DNA from: Pseudoxanthomonas sacheonensis
GTDB lineage: Bacteria; Pseudomonadota; Gammaproteobacteria; Xanthomonadales; Xanthomonadaceae
NCBI RefSeq assembly: GCF_010093305.1
Contig: NZ_PDWS01000020.1
Span: 29,851-93,850, forward strand
Direction of reading: 5' to 3'
Length of the DNA: 64,000 bases
Shown here: positions 1-8,824 of the stretch, piece by piece
How positions within the stretch are numbered: position 1 is the first letter of the stretch
Layout of the letters: every line of letters begins with the position of its first letter
Program-made: the position numbers and the translations under genes
The notes under the pieces: generated by a model
What the model was told of the DNA's origin: nothing
The model's database searches: none
Seen by the model: the letters and a program-made list of their open reading frames with translations, nothing else

Positions 1-624
1 CTCACCGGCCGGCGCGGTTTCTGGACGCTCGATCTCGCGGTCACGGCCGACACGCTGATCCCACGCCCGGAGACCGAGCTGCTGGTCGAACTGGCATTGC
101 GGCGGCTGCCGGTCGCGCTTCCGTTGCGGGTCGCCGATCTGGGCACCGGCAGCGGCGCCATTGCGCTTGCGATCGCCAAGGAGCGTCCGCAATGCAGCGT
201 CGTCGCCACTGACGCCAGCGCGGCGGCCTTGCAGGTCGCGCGCGGCAACGCCCACGACCACGCGATCGCCAACGTGCAGTTCCGCGAGGGAAGCTGGTTT
301 GCGCCGCTGACAGGCGAACGCTTCGATCTCATCGCCAGCAATCCGCCGTACATCGCCGAGGGCGACGCGCATCTTGCGCAAGGCGATCTGCGGTTCGAGC
401 CGGCGGCCGCGTTGTCTTCGGGCAGCGACGGGTTGGACGACATCCGCGAACTGGTTCGCGGTGCCGACGATTTCCTTCAGGCCGGCGGCTGGTTGTTGCT
501 GGAACACGGCGTCGATCAGGGTGCGGCGATCCGGCGACTGTTTGCAGCGGCGGGATTTGTCGAAATAGCGACCGAGCGCGACCTCGAGTCGCGCGATAGA
601 GTGACGTTGGGGCGTCGGCCGTGA
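1..624 (+). CDS. prmC: Peptide chain release factor N5-glutamine methyltransferase, 5'-truncated by window edge
   Basis: SAM-dependent methyltransferase that methylates the GGQ glutamine of release factors RF1 and RF2. The reading frame is open from base 1, so the N-terminal domain and start lie outside the window. Visible are the linker IPRPETE (about 58-78), the SAM-binding DLGTGSG loop (about 136-156) and the diagnostic NPPY catalytic motif at 340-351. In many gammaproteobacteria prmC directly follows prfA; here prfA is about 27 kb away on the other strand. The stop is followed by a repeat-rich non-coding stretch. Assignment is secure from the NPPY plus PRPETE combination. Confidence 0.93.
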   Translation, partial: LTGRRGFWTLDLAVTADTLIPRPETELLVELALRRLPVALPLRVADLGTGSGAIALAIAKERPQCSVVATDASAAALQVARGNAHDHAIANVQFREGSWFAPLTGERFDLIASNPPYIAEGDAHLAQGDLRFEPAAALSSGSDGLDDIRELVRGADDFLQAGGWLLLEHGVDQGAAIRRLFAAAGFVEIATERDLESRDRVTLGRRP

Positions 625-927
625 TGCGGAGCATGGCAAGGACCGCAATGTCCATCGTTATGCCGGAGCTCTAATCCTTGCGATCGTCATCCCAGCGAAA
701 GCTGGGATCCATCTTGATCTTGTTTTTCGTCGTAAAGCCTTGAAGCAAGAGCAAAGTCAAAATGGATGACCAGCCATTCGGCTGTTGAGGAGCACTTCCA
801 GCTTTCGCTGGGATGACCTCATGAGTGGCGGGGTTCGCATGCGAAGTGCGACCCGCGCCTGCCGTCGAAACAACGAAGCAATCGCCCCTGCGCTAAACTT
901 CGCGCTCCCAGATCGCAGGTCACACCC
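625..927. other. Non-coding gap holding a composite palindrome
   Basis: No credible gene. The gap between prmC and pip is mostly the inverted element at 686-816. ORFs on either strand here are short and lack a family signature or convincing ribosome binding site. Confidence 0.6.
686..816. repeat. Composite inverted element, GTCATCCCAGCGAAAGCTGG type
   Basis: The left arm (686-706) is itself a small hairpin (CCCAGC GAAA GCTGGG). Its inverted copy ends the element at 797-816. The 38 nt at 685-722 recur exactly at 8412-8449, so this is a mobile or dispersed palindromic family rather than a local structure. Confidence 0.8.
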
Positions 928-1872
928 ATGCGTCAGCTCTACCCGGAAATCGAACCCTTCGACACCGGTACGCTCAAGGTCGACGAACGCCACACGCTCT
1001 ACTACGAACAGTGCGGCAATCCGCATGGCAAGCCGGTGGTGCTGCTGCACGGCGGCCCGGGCGGCGGCTGCAGCCCGAAGATGCGGCGTTTCCACGACCC
1101 GGCCAAATACCGCATCGTGCTGTTCGACCAGCGCGGTTCCGGCCGCTCCACGCCGCATGCGGATCTGGTGGACAACACCACTTGGCACCTGGTCGCGGAC
1201 ATTGAACGGCTGCGCGAAAAACTCGGCATCGACTGGTGGCAGGTATTCGGCGGCAGCTGGGGTTCCACCCTGGCGCTGGCCTACGCGCAGAAACATCCGC
1301 AGCGGGTGACCGAACTGGTCCTGCGCGGCATCTTCATGCTGCGGCGCTGGGAGCTGGAATGGTTCTACCAGGAAGGCTGCTCGCGCCTGTTCCCCGATGC
1401 ATGGGAGCACTTCCTGGAGCCGATTCCGGCGGTGGAGCGTCACGATCTGATCTCTTCCTTCCACCGCCGCCTGACCAGCGAAGACGAAGCCACCCGCCTG
1501 GCTGCGGCCCGCGCGTGGAGCGTATGGGAAGGCGCTACCAGTTTCCTGCGCGTGGACCAGGATTTCATCAGCGGACACCAAGACGCCGCCTTCGCGCTGG
1601 CCTTCGCCCGCATCGAGAACCATTACTTCGTCAACGGCGGTTTCTTCGAAGTGGAGGACCAGTTGCTGCGCGACGCGTACAGGATCGCCGACATCCCGGG
1701 CGTGATCGTGCACGGCCGCTACGACGTGGTCTGCCCGATGGCCAACGCCTGGGACTTGCACAAGGCCTGGCCGAAAGCGCAGCTGGTGATCTCGCCGACG
1801 GCGGGGCACTCGGCGTTCGAAGCAGAGCATGTGGATGCGCTGGTGACCGCCACCGACAAATTCGCTTTGTAG
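928..1872 (+). CDS. pip: Proline iminopeptidase (S33 alpha/beta hydrolase)
   Basis: Cytoplasmic aminopeptidase removing N-terminal proline from peptides. The protein is 314 aa, the usual size for the family. Visible are the oxyanion HGGPGGG motif (residues 41-47), DQRGSGRS (67-74), the nucleophile elbow GGSWGS with Ser110, and likely Asp266 and His294 completing the triad. There is no signal peptide. It is transcribed alone and converges on the transglutaminase-like gene. The TAG stop (1870-1872) lies inside the left arm of the palindrome at 1869-1963. Confidence 0.95.
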   Translation: MRQLYPEIEPFDTGTLKVDERHTLYYEQCGNPHGKPVVLLHGGPGGGCSPKMRRFHDPAKYRIVLFDQRGSGRSTPHADLVDNTTWHLVADIERLREKLGIDWWQVFGGSWGSTLALAYAQKHPQRVTELVLRGIFMLRRWELEWFYQEGCSRLFPDAWEHFLEPIPAVERHDLISSFHRRLTSEDEATRLAAARAWSVWEGATSFLRVDQDFISGHQDAAFALAFARIENHYFVNGGFFEVEDQLLRDAYRIADIPGVIVHGRYDVVCPMANAWDLHKAWPKAQLVISPTAGHSAFEAEHVDALVTATDKFAL

Positions 1873-1963
1873 GAGCTGCGCAAGCTGCGACCGGAATCTT
1901 TCCGGTCGCAAGAGGCAGCAACCGGCAGCCCATCTTCACAGTCGCAGCTTACGCAGCTCCTGC
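1869..1963. repeat. REP-like palindrome GTAGGAGCTGCGCAAGCTGC
   Basis: Left arm 1869-1891 pairs with right arm 1941-1963, with a nested hairpin at 1888-1908. It sits between two convergent genes, supplies the stop of pip, and encodes the last residues (LRKLRL) of the gene on the other strand. It may also act as a bidirectional terminator. Confidence 0.85.
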
Positions 1964-2802
1964 GTGGCGGTGGGTTCGCGAGGAATCAACGCTTCCACGA
2001 AGGTTTCCTCCGACCACACCTCGAACTTCTCCAGCGTATTCGGCCCGAAGGTGTTGCTGATCGCCACGTCGGCCGCATCGCGTCCGCGCGCGATCAGCAC
2101 GCGGCCGATACGCGGGAAGTTGTGGCGTGCGTCGAAGGTGTACCACTGGCCGTCGAGGAAAGTTTCGAACCAGGCCGAGAAATCCATCGGCGCCGTGCTG
2201 GGCGGCACGCCGAAATCGCCGATGTAACCGGTGCAGTAGCGCGCCGGGATGTTCATGCAGCGGCAGAGCGCCACTGCCGAATGAGCGAAATCGCGGCACA
2301 CGCCGCGCCCTTCTTGCAATGCTTGCGCGGCGCCTTTGGTGGCGTTGGCGAACTCGTAGCCGAACTGGATGCGATTGTGCACGTAGTCGCAGATGGCCTG
2401 CACGCGCGCCCAGCCGGTGGGCGTATGGCCGAACAGATCCCAGGCTTGCTCGGCGAGCTTGTCGGTCTCGCAGTAGCGGCTGCCCAGCAGGTAGACCAGG
2501 GTTTCATCCGGCAATTGATAGACCGGAATCTGCTGCGCGTCGGGGACCACCGCATCGGTCCAGCCAGTGTCGCGCACCACGACATCCGAGGACACGGTGA
2601 AGGACCCGGCCGGCGAAACCAGCCGCGTGCAGAGATTGCCGAAGCCGTCGTGGTACTGCTGCAGCGGAACGGCCGGCGAAGTCTGCAGTTCCTTGGCGAT
2701 GGCGATGTCCGTGCGCCGCGAATCGTGCACGTTCAAGGTCAGCAGCATCGGCGTCGGTTCGGGGAAGCGGTGGGTGATTTCGAAACCGAGGCGTATCAGC
2801 AC
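1936..2802 (-). CDS. Transglutaminase-like cysteine protease family protein
   Basis: About 288 aa, from a GTG start at 2802 preceded by CGGAG six bases upstream; an in-frame ATG at 2856 would add 18 residues. The N-terminal half resembles the beta-rich N-terminal domain of bacterial transglutaminase-like proteins. The catalytic half carries GVCRDFAH with Cys169, then DFSAWFE and TFDARHN (about 207-228). The position usually occupied by the triad histidine before AWFE is serine; I recall relatives with the same pattern, so this is probably a subfamily trait. Substrate unknown. The C-terminal residues come from the palindrome at 1869-1963. No signal peptide. Confidence 0.85.
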   Translation of the reverse strand: MLIRLGFEITHRFPEPTPMLLTLNVHDSRRTDIAIAKELQTSPAVPLQQYHDGFGNLCTRLVSPAGSFTVSSDVVVRDTGWTDAVVPDAQQIPVYQLPDETLVYLLGSRYCETDKLAEQAWDLFGHTPTGWARVQAICDYVHNRIQFGYEFANATKGAAQALQEGRGVCRDFAHSAVALCRCMNIPARYCTGYIGDFGVPPSTAPMDFSAWFETFLDGQWYTFDARHNFPRIGRVLIARGRDAADVAISNTFGPNTLEKFEVWSEETFVEALIPREPTATQELRKLRL

Positions 2803-2911
2803 GGGAAACTCCGGGGCATGGAGCCGCCGGCACTGCATCGCACCGTGCAGGTGCAACGGGCGGAATAGCGGTGCTGGAAGCGTGGGGTAGCACCGTTGTA
2901 GCAGAAGCGGA

Positions 2912-3691
2912 TCAGCCGTGCGTCAAATCCGGCAACAGTGCAGGCAGAATCCGGGCCAGCCGCTCGGCCCATTCTTCCTGTCCCGCTGCATCGTCAATCA
3001 GGTCCTGCCGGATTTCCAGCTCCACGTGCAATAGCCCGCGCTGCTCGCCATGCACCGGAACGGCGAAGTCGCTGGTGTCGCTGACCGCGTACGGTTCGTT
3101 GTCGCCGACTACCAGTCCCGCCTCCGCACGCAGCGCGTCGCGCAAGGCATGGGCCAGGCGCGCATCGCGGTGATAGAGCACGCCTGTATGCCAGGGCCGC
3201 ACGAAGCCTGCGAACACAGGGGTGAAGCTGTGCAGCGAGACCAGCACCGGTGCGGGTGACTCTTCGCTGCGGCGATCCAGTTCCTGGGTGATACGCGCGT
3301 GATAGGGCGCGAAGATCTCCAACGCGCGTGCGGTCCTGGCGTCGTCGTCCAAGCTTTCATTACCGGGAATTGTGGTCCCATCGCTGACCGCGACTATCGA
3401 GCCGGGCGCTTCCAGCGGACGGTTGCAGTCGATCACCAGCCGCGAATAGGTCTGCAGGATGGCGAAGGCGTCGAGCTTTTCCGAGAGGCGTTCGGCCAGG
3501 CCGGCGATGCCGATGTCCCAGCCGATATGGCGATCGAGTTCGGCCTGCGTCAGGCCCATATCGCCCAGGCGCGCGGGGATTTTTTGTCCGGCATGGTCGG
3601 CGATCAGTACGAAAGGGGAATCGCCATGTTCGCGATGCACGGTGAAGGGGGCCGGATCGTCCGCGCCCAGCAACGTCGCCAGGCTATCCAC
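2912..3691 (-). CDS. N-formylglutamate amidohydrolase family protein
   Basis: 259 aa from a GTG start. Motifs of the family (HutG-type and relatives) include ADHAGQKIP near residue 32, HIGWDIG near 54 and DCNRPLEAPGS near 88, consistent with a metal-dependent amidohydrolase. True HutG acts in histidine degradation, but no hut genes are nearby, so the substrate could be another N-acyl amino acid. The start overlaps the 3' end of the upstream NUDIX gene by 8 nt, so the pair is translationally coupled. Confidence 0.88.
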   Translation of the reverse strand: MDSLATLLGADDPAPFTVHREHGDSPFVLIADHAGQKIPARLGDMGLTQAELDRHIGWDIGIAGLAERLSEKLDAFAILQTYSRLVIDCNRPLEAPGSIVAVSDGTTIPGNESLDDDARTARALEIFAPYHARITQELDRRSEESPAPVLVSLHSFTPVFAGFVRPWHTGVLYHRDARLAHALRDALRAEAGLVVGDNEPYAVSDTSDFAVPVHGEQRGLLHVELEIRQDLIDDAAGQEEWAERLARILPALLPDLTHG

Positions 3692-4235
3692 GCGGCGCGC
3701 CGTCCAGGTGATGGTCGATCATCCACAAACCGGCCCACAGTTTGGCGTCCAGTTCGTAGCCTTCGGCCATTTTGCGCACCAGCCACGCGGCGGCCTGTTT
3801 GCGCGGGATCTCGTGGACGGTGATGTTCTCGTCGCCATCGCCGCCCCCCGCGCCGACCCGGGTCAGGCCGGTGGCGCGGACGAAGGCGATCTTTTCGCTG
3901 GCCATGCCCGAAGAGGTCGGACCGATCATCAGTACTTCCGCGTGCGCGGCGGTCCAGCCGGTTTCCTCTTCCAGCTCGCGGACCGCCGATATCTCGATGG
4001 ATTCGTCGGCATGGATGTCGCCCACCAGTCCGGCCGGCATCTCGATGGTCGCCGCCTGCAGCGGCACGCGGAATTGTTCGACGAACAGCACCTTGTCCTC
4101 CGGCGTCACCGCGATGATGATCGCGGCCAGTCCGGTGGCGTGGGTGCGTTCCACGTATTCCCATGTGCCGCGCTCCAACATGCGCAGGTATTTGCCTTCG
4201 TAGACGGTCTTGGGGGATGCGGTCTTGTCGTTCAT
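3684..4235 (-). CDS. NUDIX hydrolase, ADP-ribose pyrophosphatase-like
   Basis: 183 aa, close to NudF-type enzymes that cleave ADP-ribose to AMP and ribose 5-phosphate. The NUDIX box runs from about Gly69 (MPAGLVGD) to the REL-EEETGW core at 86-94, with the metal-binding glutamates present. VEQFR and EMPAG are typical of the ADP-ribose/NDP-sugar subgroup. It is first in a two-gene unit with the amidohydrolase, overlapping it by 8 nt. Substrate is inferred from sequence type only. Confidence 0.9.
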   Translation of the reverse strand: MNDKTASPKTVYEGKYLRMLERGTWEYVERTHATGLAAIIIAVTPEDKVLFVEQFRVPLQAATIEMPAGLVGDIHADESIEISAVRELEEETGWTAAHAEVLMIGPTSSGMASEKIAFVRATGLTRVGAGGGDGDENITVHEIPRKQAAAWLVRKMAEGYELDAKLWAGLWMIDHHLDGAPRG

Positions 4236-4267
4236 GCGTACATGCTAACGGGAAGATAAGAACCGAT

Positions 4268-4338
4268 GTAGGAGCGGGCCCTGCCCGCGACGAAGCTTCA
4301 CTGGGAAAGCCCCGGTCGCGGGCAGGGCCCGCTCCTAC
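4268..4338. repeat. REP-like palindrome GTAGGAGCGGGCCCTGCCCG
   Basis: Perfectly complementary 24-nt arms at 4268-4291 and 4315-4338 around a 23-nt loop. The right arm supplies the TAG stop (4335-4337 on the minus strand) of the exonuclease gene. Confidence 0.9.
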
Positions 4339-5258
4339 AAGGCATTGTCGGCAAGGCCGGCGGCGGCGCGCAGCCGCCGGCGCGTCATCGGGCCGAAGCG
4401 CAGCGATTCGGAAAGCGCATCGAGCATGCCGGCGTCGACGCTGGCGCGGACGAAGTCCGGTTCCGCGCCGTCCACCGGCGCATCCAGCGCGATGGTCGAC
4501 AGTTGCCGCCACAGCAGCGCATGTTCGCGTTGCTCGCGCAGGCGCACGGCCATCTGCGCCGCGCCGCGCAGGCGCAGGAAGGCTACCTCGTCGATACGCG
4601 CAAGCAGAACGTCCAGGCTGCCGAAATGCGCCAGCAGGATCGCCGCCGACTTGGCGCCGATGCCGGTGACGCCGGGAATGTTGTCGACCGCATCGCCGGT
4701 GAGCGCCAGGTAGTCCGCGATCTGGGCGGCTTCCACGCCATGGCGCGCCTTCACCCCGGCCATGCCCCAGCGCTGCCCGCGGGCGAAATCCCACTGCTCG
4801 TCGGATTCCATCAGCAATTGCGACATGTCCTTGTCGGCCGACACGATGACCCCGCGGAAGCCGCGCGGCCGGGCGAAGTGCAGCGCGCTGCCGATCAGGT
4901 CGTCGGCCTCGTATTCGCTATGCGCCAGCACGTTCAGGCCCAGTGCGGCGCACAGCGCCTTGCAGTGGGTGAACTGGCGCTTGAGTTCTTCCGGCGCAGG
5001 GTCGCGGTTGGCCTTGTAGGCCGGATACAGCTTGTTGCGGAAACAGCTGTCCAGCGCTTCGTCGAAAGCGATGGCGATGTTCTGCGGACGCTCCTGTTCC
5101 AGCAGTTCCAGCACGAAGCGCGCGAAGCCATGCACCGCATTGGTCGGCCAGCCATCGGCATCGTGGAACTGGTCGGGCATGGAATGCCAGGCGCGGAACA
5201 CGTACAGGCTGGCGTCCACCAGATACAGGGGCTTGGGCGCGACCATTGCTTCAGGCAT
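4335..5258 (-). CDS. 5'-3' exonuclease (ExoIX/Xni-like flap nuclease)
   Basis: 307 aa, equivalent to the stand-alone 5' nuclease domain of DNA polymerase I. Visible are the N-terminal metal-binding aspartate (LVDASLYVF, about residue 14), FDEALDSCFR, YPAYKANR, EADDLIG, SADKDMSQLL, and the helix-hairpin-helix DNA-binding region GDAVDNIPGVTGIGAKSA near 190-207. These acidic residues argue for an active nuclease. The start overlaps the end of the nitroreductase gene by 8 nt. The stop is contributed by a REP arm. An alternative ATG lies four codons downstream. Confidence 0.9.
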   Translation of the reverse strand: MPEAMVAPKPLYLVDASLYVFRAWHSMPDQFHDADGWPTNAVHGFARFVLELLEQERPQNIAIAFDEALDSCFRNKLYPAYKANRDPAPEELKRQFTHCKALCAALGLNVLAHSEYEADDLIGSALHFARPRGFRGVIVSADKDMSQLLMESDEQWDFARGQRWGMAGVKARHGVEAAQIADYLALTGDAVDNIPGVTGIGAKSAAILLAHFGSLDVLLARIDEVAFLRLRGAAQMAVRLREQREHALLWRQLSTIALDAPVDGAEPDFVRASVDAGMLDALSESLRFGPMTRRRLRAAAGLADNAL

Positions 5259-5856
5259 GGTTCGACGTGCTCACCACCGACGGTGGCTGCCAGTCGCTCA
5301 GCAAGGCCGCGACCTGTGGGCGCTCGCGCTCGGGCACATCCAGCTTGGGTGTGCCGATATGGATGAAACCGACGACCTTTTCGTTTTCCCGCAGGCCCAG
5401 GGTCCGTCCGATCGCTTCGTCGTAGGCGGCCCAACCGGTCAGCCATTGCGCGCCGAAACCGAGCGCCTGCGCCGACTGCAGCAGCGCGAAGCAGACGCAA
5501 CCGGCGCTGAGCAGTTGCTCCTGCTCTGGCACCTTGTGATCCGGGGTGAGCCGCGCTATCACGGCGATGATCAGCGGCGCATGGGAAAAGCGCATGCGTT
5601 CCTTCTCGATGGCCGCCGCAGGCGCCTGCGGATCGCGCTGCAGGGTGCGTGCGACCAGCGCTTCGCCCAGCGCATGGCGGGCCAGGCCCTGTATGCGAAG
5701 CAAGCGGAAGGGCACCAGCTTGCCGTGATCGGGCACCCGCACCGCGGCCCGCAGCATGCGCGTCAAGGTGGCGTCGTCGGGACCGGGCTCGGTCAGCTGT
5801 TTGGAGGGGACGGAAAGGCGGCTATCGAGGAATTGCAATGGGTTCGGGGTGGTCAT
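5251..5856 (-). CDS. Nitroreductase family protein (YdjA-like)
   Basis: 201 aa FMN-dependent oxidoreductase fold. RAAVRVPDHGKLVPFR near the N-terminus, a mid-region SAGCVCFALLQSAQALGFGAQW and a C-terminal GFIHIGT are typical of the short YdjA branch that reduces nitro or related compounds with NAD(P)H. Physiological substrate unknown. First gene of a two-gene unit with the exonuclease; divergent from the DUF1631 gene. Confidence 0.88.
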   Translation of the reverse strand: MTTPNPLQFLDSRLSVPSKQLTEPGPDDATLTRMLRAAVRVPDHGKLVPFRLLRIQGLARHALGEALVARTLQRDPQAPAAAIEKERMRFSHAPLIIAVIARLTPDHKVPEQEQLLSAGCVCFALLQSAQALGFGAQWLTGWAAYDEAIGRTLGLRENEKVVGFIHIGTPKLDVPERERPQVAALLSDWQPPSVVSTSNHA

Positions 5857-6019
5857 GGGGGCTAGTTTAGCGTTTCATGCATGTTGCACGGCATCAAAGT
5901 GCCTAACGGGTCACGGTTGCCGCAGACCGCGATTCCCTAAGCTGTGCGGGTGGGACTAGGAGTTCCGATCCTGTCCAGCCCCCGACACAAATCGCCTGCC
6001 AAGGCGGGGAACCTTGAGC

Positions 6020-8320
6020 ATGTCCAGCAGCACTCACAACGCCGAGCATTACAGGCGCGATTCGCGGTTGCTGGAGCAAGCGCGCGTCACCGTGGTGCCT
6101 CCGCTGGTGGATACCTTCGCCGTGGCCCTTGGCCGCTTCGACGACGCCTTGTTCGATCGCGCCGAACGCGCCGGCCATTCGCAGATGGCGTTTCTGGATG
6201 CGATGCGCGAACTGCGCCGCCGCCGGGATGAAATCATCCGTCGTTTCCGTACGCATCTCGAGAAAGCCTGGCGATCGCTGGAGGCCGGCGAGCCGCTTTC
6301 GATGGAAAGCGCGCTGGCCGAACCCAGCTCTGGGCTGAGCCTGATTTCCGACCAGGAGCTGGAGTCGCGGCTGGCCGCACGCAACCTGGCCAGCGTGATC
6401 ATGCGCGATTGCAAGCCGGTGCTGCAGCGCCTGGACCGCCGGCTGGGATGGATCGCCGGCAACCTGGTGCTGGACAACGACCACAACCCCATCGGCCCGG
6501 AACATATCGGCGTCGCCATCCACGAAGCCTTCGCTACCTGCGAGCTTTCGCTGGAAGTGCGCCTGGTGGTCATCAAATTGTGCGAGCGCGACCTGGTGCC
6601 CGGCATCGGCCGTATCTACGAAGCGCTTGATCAACGACTCGTGCAATCGGGGGTGATGCCCGAGATGCCTGCTACCCGTTCGCCCGCCCGGCCGGCGCAG
6701 CGCGCGCCGGAGATGACCCGCGAGATGGAGCGGGAGGCGATGGCCGAGGAAGACGAAGCCAGCGCACCTGCCTGGGCCGCGCGGTTCACCCACCGCATGG
6801 CGGGCATGAAAGGCGGCATGCAGGCGTCCATGGGGCATGGCAGTTTCGGCGATGGCCCTTCCGGCTACGCCGGTGGGGCGCAGGGCGTGCTGCTGGAGGC
6901 TTTGCACCACTTGCTGCAGGAATCGCGGGGCAATCGCGAGGTCGCCGAACCCGCGCGCGCTTCCTCCGGCGGGGACAACCGTCCGCTGTCGCAGCGCGAA
7001 ATGCTGTCGGTGCTTTCCCTGCTGCAAAGCACGCCCAGCGCAACGCTGCGCGCGGCCATCGGCGATACCGGCGAATCGTTGGCCCAGCGCTTGAAGAGCG
7101 AAGTGCTCAGCGGCGCCACGCAACTGGGCGTGGATCCTTCGACCGCGCGCCTGGCGCCGGTGGACGAGGACGCCATCGATCTGGTCGGCATGCTTTTCGA
7201 CGTGATGCTGGACGAGCGCGATCTGGAAGGCCGCCCGCGCGAGCTGATCGGCCGGCTGGTGGTTCCTTTCGTCAAGGTCGCGTTGCTGGATCGGCGCATG
7301 TTCGTGCAGAAGACCCACCCGGCGCGGCGCTTGCTCAATGTGTTGGCCGAGGCTTGCGAAGGCAACAACGGCGAGAGCGCGGCCGAGCGCACCCTGATGA
7401 CCAAGGTCGAGGAAGTGGTGGACCGCCTGACCGCCGAGTTCAACGAGAACCTCGCCATTTTCCTGACCCTGGAAGAGGAATTCCGCGATTTCCTGGGCCA
7501 GCACAAGCGCCGCATCGAGATCGCCGAACGCCGCGCCGCGGAAATACAGAGCGGCCAGGAACGCCTGGAAAGTGCGCGCGTGCGCATGGCGCAAGAGCTG
7601 TCCGCCCGCCTGGACGGCCGCCATGTGCCGCAGGCCATCGACGATTTCATGCGCCAGCCCTGGGCCCACCACGTCACCATGACCGTGCTGCGCGAAGGCG
7701 AGGACGGCGATGGTTTGCGCGATGCGCTGGCCCTGGCCGACGGATTGATGGAGGAGCTCACCGAAGCGCAGCGCCAGATCATCGGCAAGCCGTGGCTGCA
7801 AAGCTGGCGGCCTTCGCTGCAGAAGGTGTTCGCCAGCGTGGGCATGAATCCCGATGCCGCCAGTTCCGCGGTCGATGCGCTGCACGACACTTTGCAGGCG
7901 GTGGCGGCTTCGCGCCCGGACCTGGAAAGACAGCTTCCCGAGCTGCCGCAGGTCGCGCTGCCGAAGGTGGCGGAGGACGATTCGGTTTCCATCCAGTTGG
8001 TCGGAGGCACCGATACGCTGGATTTCGACAGCACCGACGCAGACCATTTCCGCTCGCTGGCGATCGGCACGTGGCTTGACTTCGTGGACAAGGACAACAA
8101 GGTGCAGGCCGGCAAGCTGTCGTGGGTCAGCCCGATTTCTTCGCGCCTGCTGTTCGTCAATCGCCGCGGGGTGCGTTTCTGCGTGGCCTCGCCGGAAGAG
8201 CTGGCGATGATGGTGCGCATGGGGCGGCTGCGCACGCATGAGGAAGAGGATGCGTTCGATAGCGCTATGCAGGGCGTGATCGAGCGGTTGGACCCGGAAA
8301 AGGCGGCCGTCGGCGCCTGA
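6020..8320 (+). CDS. DUF1631 domain-containing protein
   Basis: 766 aa protein of the large DUF1631 family found in gammaproteobacteria; biochemical role not established. I choose the ATG at 6020 (GGGGA 9 nt upstream) over an in-frame TTG at 6014. The N-terminal region is rich in charged helices. Residues about 210-320 form a less conserved, probably flexible stretch. The C-terminal part (about 650-740) contains GTWLDFVD and SRLLFVNRRG, a beta-rich segment resembling the PilZ-associated ends of this family. No signal peptide or TM segment. It stands alone and is followed by a 500-nt gap of repeats. Confidence 0.85.
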   Translation: MSSSTHNAEHYRRDSRLLEQARVTVVPPLVDTFAVALGRFDDALFDRAERAGHSQMAFLDAMRELRRRRDEIIRRFRTHLEKAWRSLEAGEPLSMESALAEPSSGLSLISDQELESRLAARNLASVIMRDCKPVLQRLDRRLGWIAGNLVLDNDHNPIGPEHIGVAIHEAFATCELSLEVRLVVIKLCERDLVPGIGRIYEALDQRLVQSGVMPEMPATRSPARPAQRAPEMTREMEREAMAEEDEASAPAWAARFTHRMAGMKGGMQASMGHGSFGDGPSGYAGGAQGVLLEALHHLLQESRGNREVAEPARASSGGDNRPLSQREMLSVLSLLQSTPSATLRAAIGDTGESLAQRLKSEVLSGATQLGVDPSTARLAPVDEDAIDLVGMLFDVMLDERDLEGRPRELIGRLVVPFVKVALLDRRMFVQKTHPARRLLNVLAEACEGNNGESAAERTLMTKVEEVVDRLTAEFNENLAIFLTLEEEFRDFLGQHKRRIEIAERRAAEIQSGQERLESARVRMAQELSARLDGRHVPQAIDDFMRQPWAHHVTMTVLREGEDGDGLRDALALADGLMEELTEAQRQIIGKPWLQSWRPSLQKVFASVGMNPDAASSAVDALHDTLQAVAASRPDLERQLPELPQVALPKVAEDDSVSIQLVGGTDTLDFDSTDADHFRSLAIGTWLDFVDKDNKVQAGKLSWVSPISSRLLFVNRRGVRFCVASPEELAMMVRMGRLRTHEEEDAFDSAMQGVIERLDPEKAAVGA

Positions 8321-8411
8321 TTTCCGCTCGCCTTCGTCTCAGATTCTCATGAATCGTCATCCTCGCTAAGGCGGGACCCGGCGACCTACGCACAAGCCGG
8401 AAAGAATCGGA

Positions 8412-8449
8412 CGTCATCCCAGCGAAAGCTGGGATCCATCTTGATCTTG
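8412..8449. repeat. 38-nt dispersed palindromic repeat, second copy
   Basis: Identical over 38 nt to 685-722. The core is a CCCAGC-GAAA-GCTGGG hairpin followed by ATCCATCTTGATCTTG. Confidence 0.85.
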
Positions 8450-8479
8450 CTTTTTTGCTTTACTGTCTCAGAAGCAGAT

Positions 8480-8760
8480 CAAAAGCGTTTCGCGCTTTGC
8501 GCGAGTCACTTTTCTTTGAACGGCAAAGAAAAGTAACCAAAAGAAAGCCGCCCCCGTATCAAGTACGGGGCAGGCTCTAACGTCGCGCCCGGCGATGAAG
8601 CCACCGGGTCCGCAAGCAGGCCGGGAATTTCCGTAAGGCGCATCCTGCGCCTCCGGAAACGGCGCACATCCCTGTGCGCCGCCCCTGCGGGGTTGATCCC
8701 GGCCCGCTTGCCGCGCCTCACGGGGGTGGTTGAGCCAAAGCCAAAGCCCCCTTTCCCGCA
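8480..8760. repeat. Structured intergenic element with several hairpins
   Basis: At least three stem-loops are visible: 8509-8533 (CTTTTCTTTG paired with CAAAGAAAAG), 8552-8570 (CCCCGTA/TACGGGG) and a GGCGCACA/TGTGCGCC stem near 8664-8682. From memory this kind of block recurs between genes in Xanthomonadaceae; this is recall, not a search result. The function is unknown. Confidence 0.5.
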
Positions 8761-8824
8761 AATCGGCCTTCTTCCCCGCGCTTTGCTAGCATCGGCAGTC
8801 TGGAATCGGACCGGTGAGGGGAAC

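Larger units (their letters stand above)
8321..8824. other. Non-coding repeat-rich gap
   Basis: Holds a second copy of the 38-nt GTCATCCCAGCG palindrome (8412-8449) and a structured ~280-nt block (8480-8760). The only long ORFs in it are minus-strand readings of the repeats with no family resemblance. The pntAA ribosome binding site GAGGGG lies at the right edge. Confidence 0.6.

Noticed and set aside
5903..8239. A 778-codon minus-strand ORF opposite the DUF1631 gene
   Set aside because: Composition is that of an antisense reading, while the plus-strand DUF1631 protein has family motifs and a ribosome binding site.
8468..8761. A 97-codon minus-strand ORF in the gap before pntAA
   Set aside because: Made entirely of the structured repeat; its sequence reflects hairpins rather than a protein.
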